NCBI GenBank assembly: GCA_037952775.1
Contig: JBANAY010000003.1
Coordinates: 14,198,001 to 14,262,000, forward strand
Reading direction: 5' to 3'
DNA from: Clonostachys chloroleuca
Taxonomy: Eukaryota; Ascomycota; Sordariomycetes; Hypocreales; Bionectriaceae
Length of the DNA stretch: 64,000 nucleotides
Both the position numbers and the translations under genes were made by a program. How positions within the stretch are numbered: position 1 is the stretch's first letter; every line of letters starts with the position of its first letter. Of this stretch, positions 44,696-56,495 are shown piece after piece. The notes under the pieces were generated by a model, which was not told the origin of the DNA, made no database searches, and saw only the letters and a list, made by a program, of their open reading frames with translations.

Positions 44696-45090
44696 TCAAC
44701 AATTATAATTAACAAATTCGTTCCAAATCTCCCACTCATTATGAAAAGAGCTTGGCTTTCTAAAAAGTGTCACCTTCACCCCCGTGTCTTCATGCAAGCC
44801 TATGAGTGCGTCTGATATACGTAAGTGCTCGGGGATTCCGAAAGGCGCCTGAGAGCATTCACTTGCTGGTAATGAGTATGGCTCGCTATGGATCTGCATC
44901 GAGCGACAAGAGCCTGCAGTGCATGGCATCGAAAGCCCTTCTGTCGAAATTGGCGGCAATAGGCTTTTGATATCCAAGTCCGGAACTAAGGGACCAGCAA
45001 TAGGCCAGTCAGCTGACTCCACAGCATCATCTGATTCTATCAGTAATTCCACGACGGTTCCTAGTAGGATCTGTTGAAATTTGGTGAGTA
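44696..45090 (-). pseudogene. C-terminal coding fragment of unknown family
   Basis: A clean minus-strand frame reads FQQILLGTVVELLIESDDAV, then Pro/Ser-rich sequence (DLDIKSLLPPISTEG) and ends FHNEWEIWNEFVNYNC before the stop at 44696. Codon use looks like real coding sequence. It is cut off upstream by A/T desert 2 at about 45090. I do not recognise it. Confidence 0.45.
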
Positions 45091-48071
45091 AATTTTCGTG
45101 CTAGTAAAAGGTAGGGGGTAGGATCTATTGCTAAGGGTCTGTTGATCTATTAGTTAGAAATTTAGATTACCCTATAAAGAATATCTATTTACCCAGTATT
45201 TAACTAATATTTCTAATATTCCTACTAGGAATATTATTTACCTGGTATCTCAGTAAGGCCTTAACTAAAAGCCTAATTAAACCAGGCCTTATTAAGATCC
45301 TTACCTATACTATCTACTATCTTTAAAACCTACTCTATTAATATATTTAATCTTAATACTATATAATCTATAGTATTATACTAAATATAATAGAGCTATT
45401 TATCTATTTTATATAATATCTATTTATTATCTATAAGTAGTACTAATATACTTATATTAATAAAAAGATAGAATTTTATCTTTAAAATTAATATCTATTA
45501 TTTATAGTAATTTAGAGAAAGGAAATTAAGATAGCTATATAAGCTATTAATAGATTTATATAGAATTAGGAGGAACTATATAACTATATACTATTATAAT
45601 ATATTATAGAGCTAGTACTATATATCTCTCTATCTAGGATTAATAAACTATAATACTAGATATATTAATATATTATCTATATAGGGTAAGGGATATATAT
45701 TTATCTATAGAAGGAGTATAATTAAAATAGTAGCTGGAAGAAGGGTAATAATATTAGGAAGAAAGTAGTAGAGGCTTATAACTAGCTATAGATAAATAGT
45801 ATATATTATTAGTAGTTCTTTTCTTAAAGGGCTATAAGTAGCTAGTTTAGAGTTAGTATAGCTAGAGAGATTACTAGTTCTATTAATTATTTATAATCTA
45901 AGTTAGCTATAAAAAGAGTATAGGAATTCTTTAAGAAGGAGATAGCTAAGGAGGTATATAAGATATAGATAATAATTTAAGTTAGAGATAACTAGTTTAA
46001 ATCTAATAGATAGCTTAAGTTTATTAGCTAGATAATATATCTATAGGGGCTTTTTATTATTAAGCTCTATAATATAAAGTAGAATATTCAGAATAAGGAG
46101 ATAGTACTATAGTTAGTATAGAAAGTAATAGAGTATATACTTAACTAGATATAAATAACTATAATAGCTACTAAGGTAGATAAGACTATATTATTTAAGA
46201 TAATCTGAACTACTCTAGAAGGAAAGCTTAATTAGCTATTTAATAGTAGAATAGAGGAGGATATATAGAAATAGTATATAGATATATTTAGATAGCTACT
46301 ATATATTATATATTATATAAATAAAATAACTAATAATAAATAATTATTATTTATCTTTATAATAGTATAAGATAATTATTAGAATAAATTTATTAAGATT
46401 ATATCTAGTAAGTATAAGTAGTAGGATAATTAGTCTAGCTAGAATAAATAGAATCTATATCTAATTATAATAATTAGTTAGTTTAATTATATACTAAAGG
46501 GGGATATATATTAAAATATACTAATAAGTAGCTTAGTTATTATAGATATTTAGGAAAATAGAGAATAGAAGTCTATACTTAATTATATATAGATCTACTC
46601 AGCTGTAATTAAGGTAATATAGATACTTATACTATATTAATTATACTATAAGCAGGAGGTATAGATAATCTAGTACTTATAGATAATAGGTATAAATAAT
46701 ATATATAAGAAAGCAGAGAGTATATTCTATATACTATATAGTAAGATAGTATAGTTTATAATATAGATATATAGAAAGCCTATAGCTAAGCTAATACTAT
46801 TAGATTAGATCTTTAAGATATAAGTATATAGAATAAATATCTATTATAATATATTAGGTAGTAATAGTATTAAGTAGTTAGATAATTATATAAGCTATAG
46901 AATAATCTGGTTCTAGATACTATAACTAGTAGAGATATTATATATACTTATATAAAAGATAGAGAAGCTACTTAAGATATTAATACTAAATATAATAAGT
47001 ATAGTAAATAGATTTCTAGAGATTAGATAGAAGTAGTTTAAGAATAACTAGTAGTATAATATAATAAATTACTTATTCCTATAGAATAAATATAATATAT
47101 AGCTATAGATAGAGAATAGCTAGATATTTAAATAGCTTCTATAGTTTATATTACTATAGAAGATATAGATTAGTATAAATACTAATAATAATAAGTACCT
47201 ACTTAAATAAAGTACTATTTACTAGTATACTAATATACTACTATAGTTCTAAAAGTAAATATTCTTACTAATATATATACTATTAATACTAGTATATATA
47301 ATAGAGATTAGTAGGATATAGATATAGAATATAGCTAATAATAAGCTATAGAATATTTTCTATAACTAGAGTATACTATTTTTTATAATATATTATAAGA
47401 ATATCTAAATTAGTAGTTATAGTAAAGTAATTTATTACTATCTACTATATATAATTAGTTCTCTACTAGTATAGTATATATAGTTAGTTCTACTATTCTA
47501 ATAGAAGGTATAGGGTATTATTAGGTAGTATAATAGTAGACCTAGTATATTTCTTTAGATAGATAAAATAATAAAGAGGGTAGCTAATATAGATAGATCT
47601 ATATAGATAGTATTAGAGCCTGAGTTAGTATAGTTAGTAGATTATATATAGTAGATTCTCTAGTAGTATAATAAATAGTATATAGAGACTAAGCTTATAA
47701 TTATTAGCTAATAGTATATTACTATTACTATTACTAATTACTATCTAAATAAAACTTTCTATATAGAGAAGGATACTAGAAGGGTAGAGAATAAGAAAGA
47801 TAATAATATTAATAATACTATATTAAACTATATACTAGATATATAGATAGGATATAGAAGCTATATTACTAGTATAATATATATAAAAGAGCTCTAATAA
47901 TTAATATTTAGAATAATATAATAATAGATTAAGTTCTAATAGATTAGCTAGTAGTAGTATTAGTTCTTTAGGTTTAATATATATAAAAGAGAATAAGTAG
48001 TAGCTAGAGGAATAAAATAGATACTAGAGATAGTAGAGCTATACTAGAAGAGTAGTTAATACTACTACTTC
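45091..48071. other. A/T-rich desert 2 (probable RIP-saturated retroelement)
   Basis: About 3 kb made almost wholly of TA, TAG, CTA and TAT words, with stops in every frame and practically no CG. It matches the profile of RIP-saturated transposons. No frame, LTR or TIR could be placed inside it by eye. Confidence 0.6.
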
Positions 48072-48284
48072 TGTCAGTGGTCACCTGACAGGTCACGTGT
48101 GCCCGCAGGAGGGCTTGTTATTTAATACTGGTTCAGATTACAAGCTTCCCTTTCGAAGGTTAGGAATTAATAAATCTATCAACGGCGACCTAAGTGCTCC
48201 TCTCAGGTGACCCTTAGTCGTGTCTACAGCTATCCATCGGGCTTCACCTTGACACTCTCCTTGTAACACCACCCAGCACTGACA
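48072..48284 (+). mobile_element. Solo LTR, family 2, copy A (213 bp)
   Basis: A GC-normal island inside the A/T desert, starting TGTCAGTGGTCACCTGACAG and ending CAGCACTGACA. The perfect terminal inverted octamer is TGTCAGTG/CACTGACA. Flanks read ACTTC on the left and CTTCT on the right; ACTTCT is repeated if one base is trimmed from each end, so the target duplication is ambiguous by one base. The ends resemble 51799-52014. Confidence 0.75.
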
Positions 48285-48920
48285 CTTCTACTAGCTATAA
48301 TAGATATCTATATATAGATAGCTCTAGATAATACTAGGGCTAGATATAGTATTCTAGAGCTAGTAAGAGAAGATAATCTGAATAATTATAGTAGAGGCTA
48401 GCCTGATAGTATATATTATAAATATAAATAGGGATAAGAGTTTAACTTTTATACTATTAGTATACTATTTACTAAATAGAGTAATAGTTATAATTATATT
48501 ATTTATTATACTATATATAGATATATATAAGTAGTATAAAGAAACTAGGATCTTAATATATATATAGTAGAGCTAGGGGCTAAACTGGATTATTAATCTG
48601 ATATTTATAATATCTAAGTTAGTAATTATAAAAGAGTTCTAGAACTTTATCTAGAGGCTATAGATATAGTAGTTACTAGACTAGGTAATCTTAGATAAGT
48701 ACTATATAGTTCTAAATAGAATTAGATAGTTCTAATTAGTATTAGTAGTATTAGGAGGGATTTTATAATTCTAAGGGGTATAATTAGTCTTTCTAATAGT
48801 AATACTCCTATTAAAAAAGAAGAATATATTCCTCTACAGGGTATAGATTATAAGATACTAGATATATATATACTATAGCTTAATATAATAGAAGAATATT
48901 ATATACTTAGTAGTAGAACT
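48285..48920. other. A/T-rich desert 2, continued
   Basis: Same composition as before the LTR island; gene-free. Confidence 0.55.
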
Positions 48921-50143
48921 TCTGGCTATGCCTGGGTGGACATTGAAAACTAGGATATTTGAACCTGAGGGAAGATTCATTTAGCCAGGCCCTCCTCTTC
49001 GTAAAGTTCCGCAATATCTCTTAGCGAAAGATGTATAGTGAGAAGAAGTTCAGTTTTGAGGATGTATTTTAACTTGTTGGTATGATGATATGTAAAAAGT
49101 ATGTTCCTTTCTATATGGGGGTAACTGCTGTCTTAAATAGACAAATTGGAAAGGTTTTGAAAGAGTCTTACTTCACGAGTAGCACAAAGCTATTCCGAAG
49201 TTACCTTGGATAGGCCGTAGGCTCCGAGCTAGCTGGCTTCGCCCTGTAGCTCGTTGAGTGGGACAATCATACTCTTATAAGCTTCAGTATGGATATTGAA
49301 GCTTGTCAAAGGACTGCTATTTGGAGTATACTCATGTTTAGAGTGCATTACTAACAAGAGGTAATGTATGGTCGTCTTCGATCGCATAAACATTGATACT
49401 ACAACGGTGTTCCTGCTGACTGAGGAAATGTCCGCTGATTCGAAATGCTGATTGGCTGCGGTCAACACAAAAGCCCAGCAAAGCCGCTTACGTCCTTATG
49501 AAACAATTTCAATCTTACCTTGGGTATTATATACACAGTCGACGAACACATCGCAGTAAATATTCCCGGTAATAAGTACCTCTCCACTTATATAAGTACT
49601 TTCTCACTACCGTTTGCGCCAGGAAGATGAAAAGCTGTAGAGTAGGCTCTGTTAAGCAGTGAAGAGCTCCACATGTACCTTTACTAACCTCCCTCTGGCC
49701 TGAGCTTTTGGTCACCTACTCATGCAACTAAGTTATTAAGACCGGACCACACAATTTCCGTAGGTCACACTGGATGTATAAATTTTTGGTTGGTACACCA
49801 TCAGCAACCCCGAGTTTTGTCCCTTAAAGGAAATCCTTCTCATCTAGACTTGCTGTACATGATGATACATGAAGAATACAGCTAGTGCAGTCAGCTGATG
49901 ATGTGTCTTTCACCATGGCTCAATTCAATGTGGACAAAGGGCCTCGAACCCGCAGGCATCACACTCTGAGTCAAGAAGGGTGCCGCACCGCTCGATGTAA
50001 TGGGAACAAGCAAACTGGTAAGGCCGTCCAGCTCTGTCATTTGGTTTTTTGGAGACCACTCTTGGGCGATCTAGACCCTGTAGAAATCCCGGTCGAGAGC
50101 TCCACCTATCTCAGTTAGCTGGGGAGGGGCTACTTTAGCGCAA
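48921..50143. other. GC-normal gene-free island
   Basis: No domain was recognised in short frames at 49229-49468 and 49527-49715 (minus) or 49885-50115 (plus). The right part is the degraded downstream side of the MFS relic. Confidence 0.4.
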
Positions 50144-50734
50144 TCAGCTCGTATAGCTGTTTGTGAATCCAGTGCCAAAGGTTGCCGCGCTCCAGCCCAC
50201 CATGGCGACAGCGAGGACGCGGTTGGCACCAAACCTTTGGATAGAAACAACCCAGAGGACATCGCAGACGATGTAGGTAATCTAGCGATGAGTCAGATTC
50301 GCCAAGCCCTTGATGATTTGGTGCGTCCAAAGAACCCATCTTACATAGAAAAACATGACTAGGATATTAAATTTATTCCCCTTCAACTTGAGTCCTTCAG
50401 CCAACCCAAAGACCTTGGCATTACCTGTGCAAGATTAACACATGAGTGTGAAAAAACAGTGAGCCATCGGGCATATACCAATATTCGTCCGATCTAGATA
50501 GGTAAGAATGGTAAGGAGTGCTAATTGGGGCAGTAAGAACATGTCGAACTTTTTGAGAGCTTGCTTCTCGAGATCCAAGTCCACTGCGACTTGAGAGAAG
50601 GTACCGGAAGCAACGGAAGGCATTCCCTCCAAGACCTCTCCCTCTGCGGATGGAAGGGTGAAGGTTAGTTCACTGAGGTGAGGTTTCTTGTCAACGACGG
50701 ACGCCATATTCGTGACGGACTGATCTTGTTCCAA
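50144..50734 (-). pseudogene. MFS transporter, N-terminal part only (allantoate/ACS permease type)
   Basis: Exons are 50734-50479, 50424-50345 and 50281-50144 (introns 54 and 63 nt). The N-terminus is cytoplasmic (MEQDQSVTNMASVVDKK). TM1 and the family signature follow: FDMFLLPQLALLTILTYLDR-TNIG, then NAKVFGLAEGLKL. Later come FNILVMFFY, ITYIVCDVLWVVSIQRFG (TM2) and ANRVLAVAMVGWSAATFGTG (TM3). A TGA follows at 50144-50146; a YELIAL-like stretch is in the next frame, and the remaining nine transmembrane segments are missing. This family moves small anions and vitamins such as allantoate or nicotinate across the plasma membrane; the substrate here is unknown. It is a truncated relic. Confidence 0.75.
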
Positions 50735-51600
50735 AACTTAACGAAGTAAAGACGAATGCCGCCAACAACTCAACCCAGCCGTCCCTTGAGGTCCTCATAT
50801 ATACCGTTTTGTGAGACCCTTGCTTCCCCGCAAACAGGCAGTGTAGGACTAGATATGGGATGAGATCCACAAGCTGCCTCCTCATCTGTTTCCATGAGTT
50901 CGGGTATCTGGTCCACCCCAGACATGATGAGTGGGGTCGGTTATCGAGTGGTGGTGGGGGCTCGGAGATGGGGATGTAGACGGGGATGGGGATGGAGATG
51001 GACACGCAGACCGGAGAAGAGCTGTCATCTCCGGACGCCACACTCCACAAAATTATCGCTATTATATATACTCCGTATACGGGGTCTAGTAACAGTCACA
51101 AGCTTTTAAACATTGACACACGACCACAAAGCCTTCATATAAATTTTCTCGTAAAACAATTCGTGACCCAGGTATTTATCTTCTTGCGGGCGGCGGCAGA
51201 CTGTTATTGAAGGAAGCTAATGCTCGTGACTCGGTCTACAAGAGATAATATGTCCTCACAGTCAAATATAACTGTTCTCTACTAAAGTTCCCCAGATAGA
51301 AATAGTAGCTTCAATATCGAGTACTATGTAGAGAATTATATGAAGCTCGTTGAGAATGTATAGAAAGCCGTTGGTATTCAAGCTTGGTAAGTTATTAAGT
51401 TCGCAGGTCAACCTGCCGGGTCTCTCTAATCGTATTGTACAGCTGTAATTATAACTTTTGACTCCCGTAATAGCACGGAAAGAGCGTTGTAGGTGGAGGA
51501 GACTAAAGAAGTATTTGGAGATGTACCTAATTTTACGAACTTGATGCTGTTGTTGATGACGGGAGATATATCTGGAAGCTGGGTTACCTCCTTATCGGAG
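50735..51600. other. MFS upstream region and gene-free stretch
   Basis: A G-rich (GGGGATGG-like) tract lies at 50950-51005. No other gene is supported. Confidence 0.4.
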
Positions 51601-51798
51601 CAGTATTAAAGAGTGCAGTATTAAGTTTACGATATTATAGTACTACTTTTCTATTAACAGACAGGCTGGTTGAATAGAAAATAATTAGTGGGAGTACTTC
51701 CAAATCTGTTATTTTTTCTGTTCTGGTTCCTAACTATATATTAGATATTTAATATACAGGTAGAAATTGAGACTTAACTCAACTACTTAAAGTTATAC
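51601..51798. other. A/T-rich spacer
   Basis: Gene-free, left flank of the solo LTR at 51799. Confidence 0.4.
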
Positions 51799-52014
51799 TG
51801 TCAGAGGCAAGGGTCGGTTCAAGGGAGTGAAGGGGTCACAAGTGCATCGCAGGAGCCTAGCAGCAGTCTAATCTGCTGTTAGGGGTCTCCTCGTGGTTAC
51901 ATTAATTGCTGAAGCTCTCTATCTTCTGCCGCAACACCCTTCCAAGGGATAAGGCGCGGGGTCAGACCTCTGGTCACGTGCTTTATCAGGTGACCTGTCA
52001 GTTGACTACTGACA
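51799..52014 (-). mobile_element. Solo LTR, family 2, copy B (216 bp) with 5-bp target duplication
   Basis: Starts TGTCAGAGGCAAGG and ends TTGACTACTGACA. TATAC stands immediately on both sides (51794-51798 and 52015-52019). Read on the minus strand, its first bases TGTCAGTAGTCAACTGACAG resemble the start of 48072-48284 (TGTCAGTGGTCACCTGACAG). The interior differs, so the two are relatives rather than close copies. It is GC-normal within A/T desert 3. Confidence 0.82.
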
Positions 52015-52314
52015 TATACTTTCTAATAACTATTATAATTCTAGTTAATCTTTTAGCTTTGAATAATAGTTCTAAGACTGTTGCTAGTCTCGCTTGAAGT
52101 TATATCTGTTATTGCACAGTATCTACACTAGGGATATCTCTATCCCTAACTATATCCTTAGGAATAATTATATCTTAACCCTTCTCTATAGCCTGTCTGG
52201 CTGTTATAGAGATATATATATAAGTATAAGAAGAGTTAAGATTCAGTATATAGTACAGTTATATATAATTCGATTACTATAATATACTAAGGAGTATAAT
52301 ATATACTATATACT

Positions 52315-52540
52315 ATGACGGTTGGATAACTTATACTGGACGGGGTCTAGGGTAGGTCGGGGTTAAACTAATCAGAGTATTATTCTGAGTAGTACGATCA
52401 GGTTATCTTAGGCTGTATAATACGAGTTACTATTAATATATAAGTATTATAGAGCTAGTAATAATAGATATACAGATAATATTATTAATAACTATCTGAA
52501 AGAATATCTAAACTATAGAAATAAATATATATATATACTA
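52315..52540 (+). repeat. Family-3 repeat, RIP-damaged copy B
   Basis: Begins near GACGGTTGGATAACTTATAC and shares GGACGGGGTCTAGGGTAGGT, AATCAGAGTATT, TTCTGAGTAG and AGCTAGTAATAATAGAT with the better preserved copy at 58738-58964. Differences are overwhelmingly G-to-A and C-to-T. Confidence 0.8.
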
Positions 52541-53280
52541 GTAGGTTTACTTAAGCTTTACTTCTACTTTACTTAGACTTTACTTATTTAAAGTAAAGTT
52601 ACTCTTATTAGTAGCTAAGGTAGGTTAGTATTATCTACTTTATATATAACTTCCTATAGTCTAAAGATAGCTCTTATTTATAATATAATACCCCCTCCCT
52701 ATTAGTCTTATCCTTAAGGCTATTCTGTTATACTATACTACTATTATATATATTTAATTCTGTATTTATTTTATATAGTAATTATTTACTAATAAAATAT
52801 CTAGCTATATATTAAAATAAAAGAAATCTGAATTAATATATAATTATATCTAAAAGTCAGAATTTATTTTATTCTAAGGGTTTAAGATTATTCCTTATAC
52901 TTATTATATAGATTACTTATATTCTTATTTAGTAGTATCCTTAATTAGTTATTATATAACTTATTATAGTCTTAGTTATTTATATAATAGTTCTTAGAGC
53001 CTAATATTATTAAGTAAATAATATATTCTCTATTTTCTATTTCTTTTTCTACCTTTATTAATTTACTAGTATAATAAAAAAATAAAAAACTAGCTCGTTT
53101 GGAGAGTAAGAAGAATAATACTAAGGATATTATAAATAAAGTATATACCTACTATATTATATAGTATACCCTATCTTTTCTACTAATAAGAGATAGATTA
53201 CTCTGGATTACTAGTAAGCCTGAATAATCCTCAGCTAAACTTACTCTGGATTACTAGTGAGCTATTATAAGCCCCTAGTA

Positions 53281-53522
53281 TATATATATATTTATTTCAC
53301 TAGATAGAATACTCTTTCAGACAGTTATTAATATAGTTATAACTCTACTGTAATATTATCTATATATCTATTATTACTAGCTCTATAATACTTATATATT
53401 AATAGTAACTCATATTATACAGCCTATAATAACCTGATTATATTACTCAGAATAATACTCTGATTAGTTCAACCCCGATCTACCCTAGACCCTCGTCCAG
53501 TGTAAGTTATCCAACCGTTATA
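53281..53522 (-). repeat. Family-3 repeat, RIP-damaged copy C, inverted
   Basis: Reverse complement of the same unit; it faces copy B across 740 bases, so the pair may be terminal inverted repeats of one element of about 1.2 kb. Confidence 0.75.
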
Positions 53523-55560
53523 TTACTCTAATTATATTAACTTATAATACGGGCTAGATTATCTTAGCGGAATTTATAGCTTATATAAGCTAGCTTAGAT
53601 AGAAGTATAAAGTTTATCTAGATAGAATTATATAATTTGCAACTTATAGATTATATTCCGATATATGTATATAAGTACTTATTATATCCTATTACTAATA
53701 TATTATAATCTTAATATCCTGTTTATAATTTCCAGGCTGTATAATTTATACTTAGATATAGTGCTTATAGTATAAAAAATAATATAATATAGTAGAAACT
53801 CTACTTAGATTTATAAAACTAAACCCCTTATAGGTAATTTTTTATTATATAAATAGAAATACGGAGTAAGGAGATATATATAAACTATATTTAAGAGATA
53901 AGAAAGAAAAAGCTAAAGAAAAGAATAAGAGGGGCCTGTATTATATAGATTCTAAACTAACTAAGAGAGTTAAATATATATAACAGGATTACTTACTAAA
54001 AGAGAAAGTACTAGTCTAATACTCAAGTAGTAATAATAAAGAATATAATATATCTTCTATTATATATATAGATAAAAGTAAGTACTTACTCTAGCTTAGA
54101 CCCTATATATTCTAGTAGGTAACTTATAATACAGTAGTTAAGCAGCTATTATAGCTTTTATAGTTATCTATTAGAAACCTGGACTTTATTTCTATTCTCT
54201 CGCTTTTAGTTATACTAGGTTATTTAAATATATCGTCTGAATACTGAGGTTATTAAAGTCTACTACTTATAGTTAGACTAATACAGACTATAAATTTCCA
54301 AATAATCTCTTATAATAATAAGGTAAGCCTAATAATATTCAGCCTATATCGAATTTATTGATATTTCTTTAATAGTAATTAATAATTCCTCTGTTTTAAA
54401 ATTTTACTTAATAGTATCTCTCCTTTAGTAGGTTAATTTTTATAACCTATATAATAGTTTTATAATATTACTATAGCTATTTCTCTTATAGTAAGATTTC
54501 TCTGATTTAATAGTACTACTGGATATATTTTATACTTTATACTACAGCTAACAGCAGACTATTATCTTTAATCCCTATAAGATTAACTTATCTTACCCTT
54601 AATAAACAGATTTAGAAGTACTATAACCTGATACTTAGGTTTATTACTTATATCTAGTAGTTAATAGTTAGTAGTACTGGTTTCAGACTTATAGAATAAG
54701 TACTATTTTTTAGCTAATATCAGTCGGAGTATTATAAAGTAGGGCAGAATTATTCTGATAGCCTGACCCTTATAATTATTTAAATTCTGACTATAGCTGT
54801 AAAGATTATTATATTAAGTCTCCTGGTATAGTAGGGATATAATATACTTAAATACCAGGTATATACCTTTCTTACTACTAATAGGACTAAAGTAATAAGG
54901 TAGATACTTTACCCCAGTTAAACTTATTATACTTACTGTAGGATATAATATTCGTATTAATTATATAGTTCTTTGCCCAGATTCTTACTATACTTATGCT
55001 TACTATCTTAATAGTTATAAGTTTATAATAATATAAGTATAAAGGAATAGTAATATTATTAAAGACTTACCTTAAGATACTCCTTAAAGATCTACTAAAT
55101 ACAGGAAATAAATTAATAATATATCTGACTTATCTCCTTTATTAGCTTAAACCTTGTTCTCTTTAGGTTACTGTAAAGGTTTATTTATTTATCTAAAAAC
55201 GGTTTATATAATATATATATTTATCTGGTTATATTACCTCCGTATTACCTTCCCTAAAAGCTGGAAAAGTCTTATTACTTTATATACTACTCTAAGATCT
55301 TATTATCAGTTAAGCTGATAGCTACTATTAAATTTATCCTATAGCCTTATTATTATTTTGATTATAATAAGGGAGCCTGATACGGAGAGAGGATAACAGG
55401 TTTATAAGTATTATACTAGGAGCCGGGCCGGATCCTATACTTATAGAAAGTAGTATATTCGATATAATAGTAATTTGTTAATCTGGTAAGATAAAGGCTC
55501 CTTCTGTTCGAAGTAATAATAAAAAGAAAGAAAGAAAATAAAAAAAAGCAGGTGAAGAAC

Positions 55561-55834
55561 ATGGTTATTTATATCAACTGATTATAGAGCAGTACTCAAT
55601 ATACTAAGGCAGGGAGGCCCTGTGATTTCCATACCACAGGCCCTCCCCTTTAAGACCAAAGAGCTATAGGGCTTCTCTACCAGCAACAGCTATAGGCCGC
55701 AACACCATCTCACCTATGGCCGATACAGTTCAACAAAGCGGTATATATAATCTCATCTGATCCATTCAACTACTTGCTGGTTCAGATGGTATTTAAATCA
55801 AAACAGCTCCTCTATTATTGTAAGTAATGAAACT
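55561..55834. other. Spacer
   Basis: Transition from desert to GC-normal sequence; the LTR begins at 55835. Confidence 0.35.
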
Positions 55835-56490
55835 GTTGGTGCCAAGCGGGCGATAGAGAGATATCGTCAACTACCGAGATAATCCATGAAGGTTGAAGCC
55901 CGCAGCCCAGCCTGTTCGAACGCACACACAATTCGCTAGCAAATACTATCAGGAATTCCGTGGAAGCCGGACCGGTCGCGATTGCAGATGTAAGGTTCAA
56001 TCGCACGATAGCCGCGGCAGTGATACAACCGACCTAGAAGGATCAGTTTCACCGAGAGGGGTCAATTAGTCAGGTTGGAGGGTTGCAACCTAACTGGATC
56101 CGATCGTCAAGACCCTGACCTATCGGCTTGAGCAACCCTAGCCGGTAGGATCTATCGCGAACTACGGCTCTGACGATCAACCGAAGACCGAGTTATCGGC
56201 GCAGGCCCGATAGCTCGAAGAGCGTTCTGATCCTATCAAACGCACGAGTTGAAGGAAGATCACAACCTCGGTCTAACGGATATGAAGATCCCTAACTAAT
56301 TGTATGCTAACGGGATAATTGACGGACCTTACGAGCCCGAGACCGGGCTGCTCGTATGAGGATACGATCAAGGGATTCCTTGGGATATAAGGGTCAACGG
56401 ATCCCTCCTGTAATTACTAGTTAGAAGCAACAGTCTCAATATATCCCTTTTACCTGTATAACTGGAAGCTGTTGGGCAGCAATACCAACA
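55835..56490 (+). mobile_element. Solo LTR, family 1, copy B (656 bp) with 5-bp target duplication
   Basis: TGTTGGTGCCAAGCGGGCG at the start and AGCAATACCAACA at the end. GAAAC occurs directly on both sides (55830-55834 and 56491-56495). Almost the full length is homologous to 30307-30960, which lies inverted 25 kb away. It is GC-normal, non-coding, and little affected by RIP although it sits between A/T deserts. Confidence 0.92.
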
Positions 56491-56495
56491 GAAAC

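Larger units (their letters stand above)
52015..55560. other. A/T-rich desert 3 with an inverted repeat pair
   Basis: A/T-saturated and stop-rich, no gene. It includes family-3 repeat copies at 52315-52540 (plus) and 53281-53522 (minus) facing each other. Confidence 0.55.

Noticed and set aside
51906..52282. Two short plus-strand frames in the A/T-rich area
   Set aside because: They cross a solo LTR and A/T-saturated DNA; length and composition are as expected by chance.
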